Assembly: GCA_035449045.1 (NCBI GenBank)
Contig: DAOTKC010000001.1
Span: 62,001-126,000, forward strand
Source of the DNA: DAOTKC01 sp035449045
Lineage (GTDB): Bacteria > Bacillota > Clostridia > Christensenellales > CAG-917
Reading direction: 5' to 3'
DNA: 64,000 bases
Shown piece by piece: positions 51,876 to 60,449 of the stretch. The first letter of the stretch is position 1, and the number at the start of each line of letters is the position of its first letter. The notes below the pieces were generated by a model. That model was given only the letters and a program-made list of their open reading frames with translations, ran no database searches and was not told where the DNA came from. Made by a program: the position numbers and the translations under genes.

Positions 51876-52259
51876 CTACTTCTTGGCGTCGAGAACGACG
51901 GTGATGTGGCTGGTGCGCTTGAGTATTCGGGCGGCTCTTCCCTTGGCGCGCGGCATAATCCGCTTCAAAACCGGCCCGCCGTCGCAGAAGCACTCGGCGA
52001 TATAGAGGTCGTTCCTCGATTTATTTTGGAATTCGGCGTTGGCCGCCGCCGAATTAACCACCTTCAAGGCCACTTCGGCGCCCGATTTTCTGGTGTTTTC
52101 CAGCATCGCGACAGCCTCGTTCAAATCGCGGCCGCGGATGGTGTCGAGCACGACGCGGACTTTGTCGGGAGAAATTCTCACGAAACGGGCGACCGCCCGC
52201 GGACGCATATCTTTTGTTTGCGCCCTGTTCAACGCTTTAATCTTATTTCTGGTCGCCAT
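51876..52259 (-). CDS. rplV: 50S ribosomal protein L22
   Basis: An exit-tunnel protein of 127 residues. The start at 52259 ([14 protein letters not shown]) is preceded by AGGAG; the longer open frame overlaps rpsS out of family. It has [20 protein letters not shown] and the tunnel-hairpin region [20 protein letters not shown]. Confidence 0.98.
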   Translation of the reverse strand: MATRNKIKALNRAQTKDMRPRAVARFVRISPDKVRVVLDTIRGRDLNEAVAMLENTRKSGAEVALKVVNSAAANAEFQNKSRNDLYIAECFCDGGPVLKRIMPRAKGRAARILKRTSHITVVLDAKK

Positions 52260-52267
52260 AACTCCTC

Positions 52268-52549
52268 CTACTTCTTCGCCGCCGCTTTCTTTTCGCCGGC
52301 GTGAATGGGATACTTGCGGGTAGCCACGAACTCGCCCAGCTTGTGACCGACCATATCCTCGCTGACGTAGACGGGAATATGCTTTCTGCCGTCGTGGACG
52401 GCTATGGTGTGACCGACCATCTCGGGGAATATCGTGGAAGCTCTCGACCAAGTCTTGATCGGGCGCTTCTCGCCGGTGGCGTTCATAATGTCGATCTTTT
52501 TAATCAGGGCTTCTTGGACATAAGGCCCTTTCTTTACGCTCCTGCTCAT
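52268..52549 (-). CDS. rpsS: 30S ribosomal protein S19
   Basis: A 93-residue small-subunit head protein. It starts [19 protein letters not shown] and includes [20 protein letters not shown] and the end [20 protein letters not shown]. Confidence 0.99.
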   Translation of the reverse strand: MSRSVKKGPYVQEALIKKIDIMNATGEKRPIKTWSRASTIFPEMVGHTIAVHDGRKHIPVYVSEDMVGHKLGEFVATRKYPIHAGEKKAAAKK

Positions 52550-52561
52550 TTCGTGCCTCCG

Positions 52562-53389
52562 TCAGTTGATGCGCTTGATTATAAATCTATCGGTTGTGTT
52601 CTTCTTCTTTCTCGTCTTGTATCCCATGGCGGGCTTGCCCCAAGGAGTGACGGGCGAGGGCATACCGATGGGCGATTTGCCTTCGCCGCCGCCGTGCGGG
52701 TGGTCGCAGGGGTTCATGACAACGCCGCGGACGGTGGGACGGATGCCTTTATGGCGCGTCTTGCCCGCTTTGCCCACTCTGACTATCTCGTGGTCGACGT
52801 TGCCTACTTGGCCGATTGTCGCCTTGCAGCGCGCTAAAATATAGCGCATCTCGCCGCTCGGCAACCTCAGCGTGGCATATTTGCCTTCCTTGGCCATGAG
52901 CTGGGCGGCGCTTCCCGCCGTTCTCGCGATTTGGCCGCCGCGGCCGGGCTGCATCTCGATATTGTGGACCATGGTGCCTACGGGAATATTTTCAAGAGGC
53001 AGCGCGTTGCCCGCCTTGATGTCGGCACTCGGGCCGCTCATCACCGTGGCGCCCTTGGTCAGCCCCAGCGGCGCGATGATATAGCGCTTCTCGCCGTCGG
53101 CATAGACCAAAAGAGCGATGTTGGCGCTTCTGTTGGGATCGTATTCGATTTCGGCGACTTTGGCGGGGATGCCGTCTTTATCGCGCTTGAAGTCGATAAT
53201 TCTGTATTTAATGCGGGCGCCGCCACCGATGTGGCGGACGGTTATCCTGCCCGTGGAGTTCCTGCCGCCCGTCTTGTTTAACGATTGCGTCAGGCTCTTT
53301 TCGGGGGTTTGAGTCGTTATCTCGTCAAACGCCGGAACCGTCATAAAACGGCGGGCGGGCGATGTCGGTTTATACTTCTTGATTGCCAT
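52562..53389 (-). CDS. rplB: 50S ribosomal protein L2
   Basis: A 275-residue protein needed for subunit association and peptidyl transfer. It begins [20 protein letters not shown] and contains the C-terminal signature [20 protein letters not shown] with the conserved histidine. Confidence 0.99.
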   Translation of the reverse strand: MAIKKYKPTSPARRFMTVPAFDEITTQTPEKSLTQSLNKTGGRNSTGRITVRHIGGGARIKYRIIDFKRDKDGIPAKVAEIEYDPNRSANIALLVYADGEKRYIIAPLGLTKGATVMSGPSADIKAGNALPLENIPVGTMVHNIEMQPGRGGQIARTAGSAAQLMAKEGKYATLRLPSGEMRYILARCKATIGQVGNVDHEIVRVGKAGKTRHKGIRPTVRGVVMNPCDHPHGGGEGKSPIGMPSPVTPWGKPAMGYKTRKKKNTTDRFIIKRIN

Positions 53390-53400
53390 GGTATTCCCTC

Positions 53401-53691
53401 CTAAGCCAAGCTCTCGAAGAACTCGATAGCCTTGCTGTCCGCGGTCAGCGTCACAATGGCCTTTTTGTAGGAAGATGTCCTGCCTTGCGTCCGGCCCATG
53501 CGCTTCATTTTGCCGCCGACGTTCACGGTGTTGACCTTCGCCACCTTAACGTTGAAGATTTCCTCGACGGCGAGCTTGATTTGAGTCTTGGTCGCATCGC
53601 GGAGCACTTTGAAAGTATAGCGCTTGGACGCTATGCCGTCATAGCTCTTTTCGGAAAGGATGGGCTTTATTATAATGTCGTAAGCCGTCAT
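53401..53691 (-). CDS. rplW: 50S ribosomal protein L23
   Basis: An exit-tunnel protein that docks trigger factor and SRP. I start it at 53691 ([20 protein letters not shown]), which overlaps the rplD stop by 1 nt; the open frame runs 42 codons further into rplD. The 96 residues include [20 protein letters not shown]. Confidence 0.98.
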   Translation of the reverse strand: MTAYDIIIKPILSEKSYDGIASKRYTFKVLRDATKTQIKLAVEEIFNVKVAKVNTVNVGGKMKRMGRTQGRTSSYKKAIVTLTADSKAIEFFESLA

Positions 53692-54311
53692 TATCCGTTG
53701 ACCTCCTCGAGTTTTCTGACCGCCTCGGCGGTGATGATGACGATGTTCTTGCTGACGAGGTCGTAGACGTTCAAAAGCTCGGCCGAGCAAACCTCGACGT
53801 TTTCGAGATTGGAGCATGAGCGGAGCGTCAACTCGTCGTCGCGATCGCGCACGATGAGGGCGGTGCCGGACGCGTTGAGCGCCTTGAGCGCCGAAGCCGC
53901 TTCTTTGGTCTTGCCTGCCGCTTTGAAGTCGTCGACTATGACGATTTCATTTCTCCTCAGCTTTTCGGAGAGCGCCGAGCAAAGCGCGCCCGACTTCATC
54001 GACTTGTTGATTTTTTGGGAAAAATCGCGGGGCTTAGGCGCGAATACCACGCCGCCCTTGACGAACTGGGGCGCGCGGATGGAGCCCTGACGGGCGCGGC
54101 CCGTTCCCTTCTGGCGATAGGGCTTTTTGCCGCCGCCTCTGACCTCGGCCATGGTGAGCGTGCTCTTGGTGCCCTGCCGTTTGTTGGCGAGCTGCGCCGT
54201 CACCACTTGGTGGATTAAAGGCTCGTTGTATTCCCTGCCGAACACGGCGTCGGAAAGATTCATCTTTCCCACAACGGCGCCGGTCGTATTAAATACGCTG
54301 ACTTCTATCAT
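53691..54311 (-). CDS. rplD: 50S ribosomal protein L4
   Basis: An early assembly protein that in several bacteria represses its own S10 operon through the leader. The 206 residues contain RQGTKSTLTMAEVRGGGKKP, YRQKGTGRARQGSIRAPQFV and VFAPKPRDFSQKINKSMKSG. Confidence 0.99.
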   Translation of the reverse strand: MIEVSVFNTTGAVVGKMNLSDAVFGREYNEPLIHQVVTAQLANKRQGTKSTLTMAEVRGGGKKPYRQKGTGRARQGSIRAPQFVKGGVVFAPKPRDFSQKINKSMKSGALCSALSEKLRRNEIVIVDDFKAAGKTKEAASALKALNASGTALIVRDRDDELTLRSCSNLENVEVCSAELLNVYDLVSKNIVIITAEAVRKLEEVNG

Positions 54312-54322
54312 ATAGCTCTCCT

Positions 54323-54952
54323 TTAGGCCTTAATCGACTCTTTGACGACGACCATGCCGCCCTTGGGACCGGGAACGGCGCCCTTGATAAAGAGCAAGTT
54401 CCTAGCCGCGTCGATTTTGGCTATTTCGAGGTTCTGTATCGTAACTTGTTCGTTGCCGTATTGACCCGCCATGTGCTTGTTCTTGAAGACGCGTGAAGGA
54501 TCGGAGTTGGCGGAAAGCGAGCCTACGCCTCTGTGGTAGCCCGAACCGTGTCCCATCGGTCCTCTCGCGCTGTTCCATCTCTGGATGACGCCCGAAAAGC
54601 CGCGGCCTTTGGTTTTGGCGGTGACGTCGACGTGATCGCCGACCGTAAACACCGAGCACAGAATCAGCGAGCCGACCGTAATTTGCGCGGCGCCTTCGAG
54701 CTTGAGCTCTTTAAGATAACGCTTGGCGGAGACGCCGGCCTTCTTGAAGTGGCCCTTCAGCGGCTCGTTAACGTTCTTTTCTTTGATTTCGCCGAATGCA
54801 ACCTGCACGGCTTCGTATCCATCCCGTTCTTTCGTCTTAACTTGGACGACGGGACAGGGACCGGCCTCTACCACGGTGACGGGTATAAATTTTCCGTCTT
54901 CCGTGAACAGTTGGCTCATTCCCAATTTTTTCCCAATGATTGCTTTATTCAT
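54323..54952 (-). CDS. rplC: 50S ribosomal protein L3
   Basis: A 209-residue early assembly protein. It begins MNKAIIGKKLGMSQLFTEDG and contains VDVTAKTKGRGFSGVIQRWN and GSGYHRGVGSLSANSDPSRV, the extension reaching the peptidyl-transferase centre. Confidence 0.99.
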   Translation of the reverse strand: MNKAIIGKKLGMSQLFTEDGKFIPVTVVEAGPCPVVQVKTKERDGYEAVQVAFGEIKEKNVNEPLKGHFKKAGVSAKRYLKELKLEGAAQITVGSLILCSVFTVGDHVDVTAKTKGRGFSGVIQRWNSARGPMGHGSGYHRGVGSLSANSDPSRVFKNKHMAGQYGNEQVTIQNLEIAKIDAARNLLFIKGAVPGPKGGMVVVKESIKA

Positions 54953-54976
54953 TGATAAAGTTCACCTCCGAGTGGT

Positions 54977-55285
54977 TTAAAGCTTAATCGAAATGTCGAC
55001 GCCGGCGGGGAGCTCCAGCTTCATGAGGCTGTCCACCGTCTTGGCGGTGGGGTTGAAGATGTCAATCAGCCTCTTGTGAGTGCGAAGCTCGAACTGCTCG
55101 CGGCTGTCTTTGTATTTGTGGGGCGAGCGCAAAATGGTGATGATTTCCTTTTCTGTAGGCAACGGCATAGGGCCGGTAACTTTGGTGCCGGTGCGCTTAA
55201 CCGTTTCCACAATCTTCTCGGCGGACAAGTCGATTAAGTTGTGGTCGTATGCTTTGAGCTTAATCCTAATTTTTTGACCTGCCAT
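54977..55285 (-). CDS. rpsJ: 30S ribosomal protein S10
   Basis: The first gene of the S10-spc-alpha super-operon; S10 (NusE) also acts in transcription antitermination. The 102 residues have [20 protein letters not shown] and the signature [25 protein letters not shown] lies about 10 nt before the ATG. Confidence 0.99.
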   Translation of the reverse strand: MAGQKIRIKLKAYDHNLIDLSAEKIVETVKRTGTKVTGPMPLPTEKEIITILRSPHKYKDSREQFELRTHKRLIDIFNPTAKTVDSLMKLELPAGVDISIKL

Positions 55286-55440
55286 TTTTGGCGTCCTCCT
55301 TAAGTCCTTTCCACTCGGCCTCGTGTGTCGCGAATCCCTTTTAAAAATGCGCCTGTTTTGGCGCCGGACCCTCCGCGGACGTTATCCTTTCGGAACCTCC
55401 CGCAAGAAAAGAAACACACCGTCCAGGGGCGGACAGCTTC
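55286..55440 (-). promoter_or_regulatory. S10 operon leader RNA, candidate L4-type autoregulatory leader
   Basis: About 150 nt of untranslated leader separate the promoter and rpsJ. It can form several helices, including GTGTG near its 5' side with CACAC near the 3' side, and an internal GGCGCC-AAAAC-AGGCGC-like hairpin. Position and size fit the ribosomal protein leaders of Bacillota S10 operons, usually regulated by L4. I cannot confirm the consensus by eye. Confidence 0.5.
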
Positions 55441-55443
55441 CCT

Positions 55444-55472
55444 ATAATAGCAACTAAAGTTTTTTCTGTCAA
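55444..55472 (-). promoter_or_regulatory. SigA-type promoter of the ribosomal super-operon
   Basis: On the minus strand TTGACA (55472-55467) and TATTAT (55449-55444) have a 17-bp spacer. It is the only good promoter upstream of rpsJ and would drive about 16 kb of genes. The rest of the 359-bp gap to 55645 is AT-rich, with no other feature I can support. Confidence 0.8.
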
Positions 55473-55644
55473 ACGCTTTTTAAAAAATTCTCAACTTTTT
55501 CCTCGATTTTGTGTAATAAAAGCTGATTTTCGGCGTTTTTTCGCCCTTGATACAAATTTTTGGGGCTAAATGCAAAGTTTTGAATTTTTTCGATAAATCG
55601 GTAAAAAATAATAGCAACAACCAAAAAAGGAGTTTTTATTTTTT

Positions 55645-55896
55645 ATGATAACAATAATCGCTTTAATCATCGTCATTATCGGCGCGCTCAACTGGCTTGC
55701 AGTCGGCGCCTTCAATTTCAACGTCATCAACTGGATTTTCGGCGCCAACCTCTATATCATTCCGCGCATCCTCTACTCGCTGGTCGGCATAGCCGGACTT
55801 TGGCTCATTTACTACCTCATCCGCAACTGGACGGCAATCTGCCACAACCGCGCCGAGCACATGCGCGACGACCACCGCCACGACGACGTCCACTAA
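55645..55896 (+). CDS. DUF378 family membrane protein
   Basis: An 83-residue small membrane protein with two hydrophobic segments. The first, ALIIVIIGALNWLAVGAF, carries the DUF378 signature GALNWLxVG; the second is RILYSLVGIAGLWLIYYLI. The hydrophilic C-terminal tail is His/Asp-rich (HMRDDHRHDDVH), which might bind metal. AAGGAG lies 12 nt before the ATG, a slightly long spacing. The function of the family is unknown. It is monocistronic and followed by a palindrome cluster. Confidence 0.88.
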   Translation: MITIIALIIVIIGALNWLAVGAFNFNVINWIFGANLYIIPRILYSLVGIAGLWLIYYLIRNWTAICHNRAEHMRDDHRHDDVH

Positions 55897-55903
55897 AGAT
55901 ACT

Positions 55904-55973
55904 CCCCGTTGGATGCCTGCATCCAATGGGGACACCGAATAATTTGCCCCATTAAATGAGGTCATTTAACGGG
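55904..55973. repeat. Second cluster of small palindromes with different stems
   Basis: Two hairpins lie just after the DUF378 stop: 55904-55931 (CCCCGTTGGATGC with GCATCCAATGGGG) and 55947-55973 (CCCATTAAATGA with TCATTTAACGGG), each with a single G-T wobble. They are joined by GACACCGAATAATTTG. The frame (C-run, ATG/CAT at the turn, G-run, AATAATTTG-like spacer) is the same as in the cluster at 4954-5063, while the stems differ. Confidence 0.65.
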
Positions 55974-56076
55974 AACCCCGATATAAATGGGCTACAACAA
56001 GTCCTATATTCAATAGCCTTGAATGCTTAGGCGCCCCGATTGAAGCGAAACCGCTTTAACCGTTAAGCAGAGATGG

Positions 56077-56107
56077 AAAAATCCGCGGAGCTCCGCGGAT
56101 TTTTTTA
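56077..56107. terminator. Bidirectional terminator between DUF378 and cupin genes
   Basis: An uninterrupted palindrome ATCCGCGGAG/CTCCGCGGAT is flanked by A and T runs, suited to end both converging transcripts. Confidence 0.82.
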
Positions 56108-56134
56108 TTGCTTTAGAACAAATCGGGCAAAAAA

Positions 56135-56473
56135 CTATTTGAAAAAGAAGCAGAGCCAGATGCAGGGGTTGGATGTTTTTAAGACTTTATGGGGGCGGTG
56201 GGCGGGAATAAAGCAGCTGTCGCCCTTTTTAAGCTCGACTACTTCATCGTTAATCATCAGCGTCGATTCCCCTTCGATGACGCTCACCCACTCGTTTTCG
56301 GCTTGGTCGTAAATATCGGTGCCCTCGCCGTAGGACACTATTTTCTCAATTCTGACCGATTCGTTTCTGAACAGCACGGTGGCGACTTCTCCCGCCGCGT
56401 TCCAGAAAAATCGCTTGGTTTCGGTAGTGTCGCACGCCTTATTATATTGAAATAAGTTTTCTTTTACTATCAT
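56135..56473 (-). CDS. Small cupin domain protein
   Basis: A 112-residue single-domain cupin. The second half shows the beta-barrel motifs ENEWVSVIEGESTLMIND and KKGDSCFIPAHRPHKVLKTS, giving His ligands of a metal site. The C-terminus is hydrophobic (CIWLCFFFK). I start it at 56473 (MIVKENLFQYNKA): the -10 box of a consensus promoter ends only 7 nt before this ATG and no Shine-Dalgarno sequence is present, so the mRNA is probably leaderless. The open frame extends upstream, but through the promoter. Substrate and function are unknown. Confidence 0.83.
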   Translation of the reverse strand: MIVKENLFQYNKACDTTETKRFFWNAAGEVATVLFRNESVRIEKIVSYGEGTDIYDQAENEWVSVIEGESTLMINDEVVELKKGDSCFIPAHRPHKVLKTSNPCIWLCFFFK

Positions 56474-56480
56474 ACTTAAA

Positions 56481-56509
56481 ATTATATATGCGTGCGCAAA
56501 GAAGGTCAA
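56481..56509 (-). promoter_or_regulatory. SigA-type promoter placing transcription start at the cupin ATG
   Basis: On the minus strand TTGACC (56509-56504) and TATAAT (56486-56481) have a 17-bp spacer. The ATG begins 7 nt after the -10 box, the expected start of transcription. Confidence 0.8.
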
Positions 56510-56559
56510 TCTTTTTACGAAAGACGAAAGCGATTTTTCGCTAAATTTCGCAAACCAAA

Positions 56560-56600
56560 AAATAAACAAAACGCAGGTGGGAAAGCCCGCGTTTTTTAGC
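56560..56600 (-). terminator. Probable terminator after typA
   Basis: On the minus strand ACGCGGG pairs with CCTGCGT (one mismatch) and is followed by TTTGTTTATTTTTT, about 85 nt downstream of the typA stop and just before the cupin promoter. Confidence 0.5.
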
Positions 56601-56679
56601 GTTTTTTAGTCTGAAACTACTGTTAAAGAAAAGTTATAGTCGAGATATCCGATTCTTAAATTTTAATCGGCTCGCGTTA

Positions 56680-58497
56680 TCAGGATTTAAACATCTGCTT
56701 CATGCGCTGCTCACGGCTCAGCGTGCGCTTGCGGATTCGGAGTGATTTCGGCGTGACCTCCAAAAGCTCGTCGTCGTTCAAAAATTCCAAACATTCCTCG
56801 AGTGAAAACTTACGTGTCGCGTTCAGGCGCAGCGCCTCGTCGCTGCCGGCGGCGCGGATATTGGTGACGTGCTTTTTCTTGCAGACATTGACGACGATAT
56901 CGCCCGCCTTGGGGGAGACGCCCACCACCATACCCTCGTAGACGGGCGTGACGGGATCGATGAAGAGCAGGCCGCGCTCCTGCGCGTTGAAGAGGCCGTA
57001 GGTGGTGGCCTCGCCCGTCTCGAAGGCGACAAGCGAGCCCTCCGTCCTTCTCGGAATTTCGCCTTTCATCGGCTCGTAGCCGTTAAAAACGGCCGACATC
57101 ACGGCTTCGCCGCGCGTCTCCGTCAAAAGCTCGTTTTTATAGCCGAACAGCCCGCGTGAGGGGATATTGAACTCGAGGCGGACGCGGTTTGCTATATTCT
57201 GCATATAAGCAAGCTCGCCGCGGCGCGCGCCCGCCGACGACATGACGGCGCCTACGTATTCGGAGGGGACGTCGACGACAAGCTTGTCAACGGGCTCGCA
57301 TACCACGCCGTTTATCGTTTTCAGCATGACTTTGGGCGTAGAAACCTGAAATTCGTAGCCGTCGCGGCGCATTGTTTCGATTAAAATCGAAAGGTGCATT
57401 TCGCCCCTGCCCAGCACGCGGAAGGCATCAGTGCTCGAGGTGTTTTCCACCCTGAGCGCGACGTCTTTCAGCAGTTCGCGGTTGAGGCGGTCGCGGATTT
57501 GGCGGGTGGTGACGTATTTGCCTTCCCTGCCCGCGAAGGGGCTGTCGTTGACGGAAAAAATCATCTCTACCGTGGGCTCGGTGATTTTGACGAAGGAAAG
57601 CGGCTCGACGGCGTCGGGAGAACAGACGGTGTCGCCGATGGTGATATCCTCTATTCCCGAAAAGCACACAATGTCGCCGGCGTTCGCCCTTGCCACGGGC
57701 ACGCGTTTTAATCCTTCAATCAAATATAGATTAACCAATTTTCCGCGCGCCGGCTGTTTTAGGTTGTTGTAGTCGCAGACGACGATGTCGGCGCCCGACA
57801 CTGCGGTGCCCCGCTCGATTCTGCCTATTCCGATTCTTCCGACGTAGTCGTTGTAGTCGATTGAAGAGGTCAAAAGCTGAAGCCCGCCTTCCTCCGATAC
57901 CTCGGGCGGCTCAACATAGTCTATGATGGTATCGAACAAGGGCTTTAAGCTGTCATTCGCCGTTTCGGGCGTAAATCCCGCCCGCCCCTGCCGCGCCGAG
58001 CAGTAGACAACGGGACTGTTTAACTGCTCGTCGGTGGCGTTCATGTCCATTAAAAGCTCTAAAATCTCGTCCACGACTTCCTTTATTCTGGCGTCGGGAC
58101 GGTCGATTTTATTGACGACGAGAATTATTTTGAGCTTGAGCTCCAGCGCCTTGCCCAAAACGAAGCGCGTCTGGGGCATCGGCCCCTCGAGGGCGTCGAC
58201 GAGAAGAAGCACGCCCGAAACCATCTTGAGCACGCGCTCCACCTCGCCGCCGAAGTCGGCGTGGCCGGGAGTGTCTATTATGTTGATTTTTATGCCGCCG
58301 TAGTTTACCGCGGTGTTTTTGGCTAGTATGGTGATGCCGCGCTCGCGCTCCAGCTCGCCCGAATCCATAACGCGCTCGGCGACCTGCTGGTTGGCGCGGA
58401 AAGTTCCGCTTTGTTTTAGTAGTTCGTCGACCAAGGTCGTCTTGCCGTGGTCTACGTGGGCTATTATTGCTACATTCCTTAAATCATCTCTTTTCAT
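56680..58497 (-). CDS. typA: Ribosome-associated GTPase TypA/BipA
   Basis: A translational GTPase involved in ribosome assembly and stress adaptation. The 605 residues contain the G1 loop [16 protein letters not shown]2 region [14 protein letters not shown]3 [14 protein letters not shown] and G4 NKIDRPDAR, then the EF-G-like domains and the TypA-specific C-terminal domain. That last domain includes [20 protein letters not shown] and [20 protein letters not shown]. It begins 7 nt after the GH13 stop and has only a weak ribosome binding site, so translation is likely coupled. Confidence 0.97.
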   Translation of the reverse strand: MKRDDLRNVAIIAHVDHGKTTLVDELLKQSGTFRANQQVAERVMDSGELERERGITILAKNTAVNYGGIKINIIDTPGHADFGGEVERVLKMVSGVLLLVDALEGPMPQTRFVLGKALELKLKIILVVNKIDRPDARIKEVVDEILELLMDMNATDEQLNSPVVYCSARQGRAGFTPETANDSLKPLFDTIIDYVEPPEVSEEGGLQLLTSSIDYNDYVGRIGIGRIERGTAVSGADIVVCDYNNLKQPARGKLVNLYLIEGLKRVPVARANAGDIVCFSGIEDITIGDTVCSPDAVEPLSFVKITEPTVEMIFSVNDSPFAGREGKYVTTRQIRDRLNRELLKDVALRVENTSSTDAFRVLGRGEMHLSILIETMRRDGYEFQVSTPKVMLKTINGVVCEPVDKLVVDVPSEYVGAVMSSAGARRGELAYMQNIANRVRLEFNIPSRGLFGYKNELLTETRGEAVMSAVFNGYEPMKGEIPRRTEGSLVAFETGEATTYGLFNAQERGLLFIDPVTPVYEGMVVGVSPKAGDIVVNVCKKKHVTNIRAAGSDEALRLNATRKFSLEECLEFLNDDELLEVTPKSLRIRKRTLSREQRMKQMFKS

Positions 58498-58504
58498 ATA
58501 TTAA

Positions 58505-60331
58505 TTATTCCAGAAGTATCAGAAACCCCAAAGGCGGGATTTCCGCCGCTCCTTCCATAAAGGAGCCTGTAAACAGGTCGGTGCCGCCGCGGGTGTGAAG
58601 AACCTTGGCGGAGGATGTGCTGTTGACGGCGACGGTCAACCGTTTGCGGCCGGACTTTCGATAAAAAATCAGCATGTCGGCGCGGCGGTCGAAGACGGTG
58701 TCGCCAAGTAGCAGCTCTCGGTGGCGCGTCCTTATATATCCCAACTTTTTATAAAAGTCAAGTATGTCGCGGTTTTCTCTGCCCCAAGGGTAGGTTTTGC
58801 GGTTGGTGGGGTCCTCAAAACCCTCCACTCCGGCCTCGTCGCCGTAGTAGACGGAGGGAACGCCCGGCAGCGTATATTCCAGCACGGCGGCAAGCTTCAG
58901 CCGCGCCACGGCTAGCTCTTTGGCTCTGCCCGAAAGCGCGTAGGCCGCTTTCTGCGCCTTGGTCATGCCGCCGCCGCCCTGCCCCGAAAGGTAGGTTAAG
59001 GCGCGGACGGTGTCGTGGGAGCCGATGAGCGTCATCGATGCGTCGAGCGCTTCTTTAGGATAGTTTTCGATTATCGGCGTCACTTCATTCTTGAACGCCT
59101 GCGCGTCCGACGTCATTAAATAGTTTAAGATGGCGTGCTTGAAGGGATAGTTCATGACGCCGTCGAGCTGGCCGCCCAAAAGATAGGGGCGCATCGTGCC
59201 GTAGCTCACCTTGGTGGAGGCGTCTTCCCAGACCTCGCCCAGAATATAGCCGTCGGGGTTGATTTCCTTGACTTTCTTTCGGATTAAATCGACGAAATCG
59301 GAGGGGAGCTCGTCGACGACGTCGAGCCGCCAGCCCGCCACGCCCTTTTTCATCCACTTTTCAATGACGCCGCCCTCGCCGAAAATCAGCTTGCGGTAGC
59401 CTTCGCTCGACTTGTTGACGGTGGGAACCACCGTTACTCCCCACCAGCAGTGGTATTTGTTGGGGAATTTTTCAAAGAAGAACCAGTCCTTATAGGGCGA
59501 ATCCTCCGACTGATAGGCGCCCACGCCGTCATAGTTGCCCCACTTGTTGAAATAGATGCTGTCGGCGCCGGTGTGGTTAAAAACGCCGTCGAAAATAATT
59601 TTAATGCCCAGTTTGGCCGCCTCCGAAACCAGCGTTTCCAGCTCCTCTTCGGTGCCTATAAGCTCGTCGAGCTTTAAATAGTCGCCGGTGTCGTAGCGGT
59701 GGTTGGACATCGAGGAAAAAACGGGCGAAAGATAGACGAGCGTCGTCCCGAGAGATTTAATGTAGCCGAGTTTCTCGGTAATGCCCGAAAGGTTGCCGCC
59801 GAAAAAGTCGTCGGCGCGGTAGTCGCGGTTGCTTTCGGCGGTTTCGGGAAGCTCGAACCAATCCTTATGGAAAGAGCCGCGCCGCTTGGTGAAGGGTATC
59901 TCGCGTCCCCGCTTGAAGCGGTCTACGAAAATATGATAAATTATGCCGCCTTTCACCCAATCCGGTGTTTTATACCCCGCTTTCGTAACGGTTAACTGCC
60001 ACATAGGCAAACAATCGCCTGTGGCCGCTGTGCCGTCGGCGCCTCTGCCGTAGAAAGTTATGCCGGCCTTGGAATGTGTTTCGAAGCGGTATTGCCATAT
60101 TCCCGCCTCGGGAATAATGAAGCTTCCCTCAAACATCGAAAGCCCGCGGGTTTCGGGCTTTTTTTCAAGCTCGCGGTAAAAACCTTGGGAGTGTGACGCG
60201 CCGTGGGGGCAGAAAAAAACAGTCACCCTCTCGATGTCGAGGGTGGCGGGACAGGGAAACCTGAGTTTAAAGCTTTCGCCCGCCGCAACTGCGCCTACGG
60301 GCGTCTTGTGCACTAATGGATTAAAATACAT
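58505..60331 (-). CDS. GH13 family alpha-glucan hydrolase (neopullulanase/cyclomaltodextrinase-like)
   Basis: A 608-residue cytoplasmic enzyme without signal peptide. Residues about 1-120 form an N-terminal beta-sandwich (carbohydrate-binding-like), followed by the TIM barrel. Catalytic features are intact: DGVFNHTG at 248-255, nucleophile Asp337 in GWRLDVVDE, acid/base Glu366 in GEVWED, and the third acid Asp440 in IGSHD. The inserted SVYYGDEAGVEGFEDPTNRKTYPW segment (shown in outline) and the N-domain suggest the neopullulanase/maltogenic amylase group acting on maltodextrins. It is upstream of typA (7-nt gap) and downstream of a phosphodiesterase. Together with glycogen phosphorylase it fits intracellular glucan breakdown. 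Exact specificity is inference. Confidence 0.9.
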   Translation of the reverse strand: MYFNPLVHKTPVGAVAAGESFKLRFPCPATLDIERVTVFFCPHGASHSQGFYRELEKKPETRGLSMFEGSFIIPEAGIWQYRFETHSKAGITFYGRGADGTAATGDCLPMWQLTVTKAGYKTPDWVKGGIIYHIFVDRFKRGREIPFTKRRGSFHKDWFELPETAESNRDYRADDFFGGNLSGITEKLGYIKSLGTTLVYLSPVFSSMSNHRYDTGDYLKLDELIGTEEELETLVSEAAKLGIKIIFDGVFNHTGADSIYFNKWGNYDGVGAYQSEDSPYKDWFFFEKFPNKYHCWWGVTVVPTVNKSSEGYRKLIFGEGGVIEKWMKKGVAGWRLDVVDELPSDFVDLIRKKVKEINPDGYILGEVWEDASTKVSYGTMRPYLLGGQLDGVMNYPFKHAILNYLMTSDAQAFKNEVTPIIENYPKEALDASMTLIGSHDTVRALTYLSGQGGGGMTKAQKAAYALSGRAKELAVARLKLAAVLEYTLPGVPSVYYGDEAGVEGFEDPTNRKTYPWGRENRDILDFYKKLGYIRTRHRELLLGDTVFDRRADMLIFYRKSGRKRLTVAVNSTSSAKVLHTRGGTDLFTGSFMEGAAEIPPLGFLILLE

Positions 60332-60449
60332 CTATCGGCCTAGTTAAGCCACAAGGGCTGTTTTATCATATGTAAATCGCCCGGTCGCCGCCATGCTCGG
60401 GCTCAATTCGTAAGCCTCAAAGCGGGTATAAGCGAAAATATCCGTTTTC

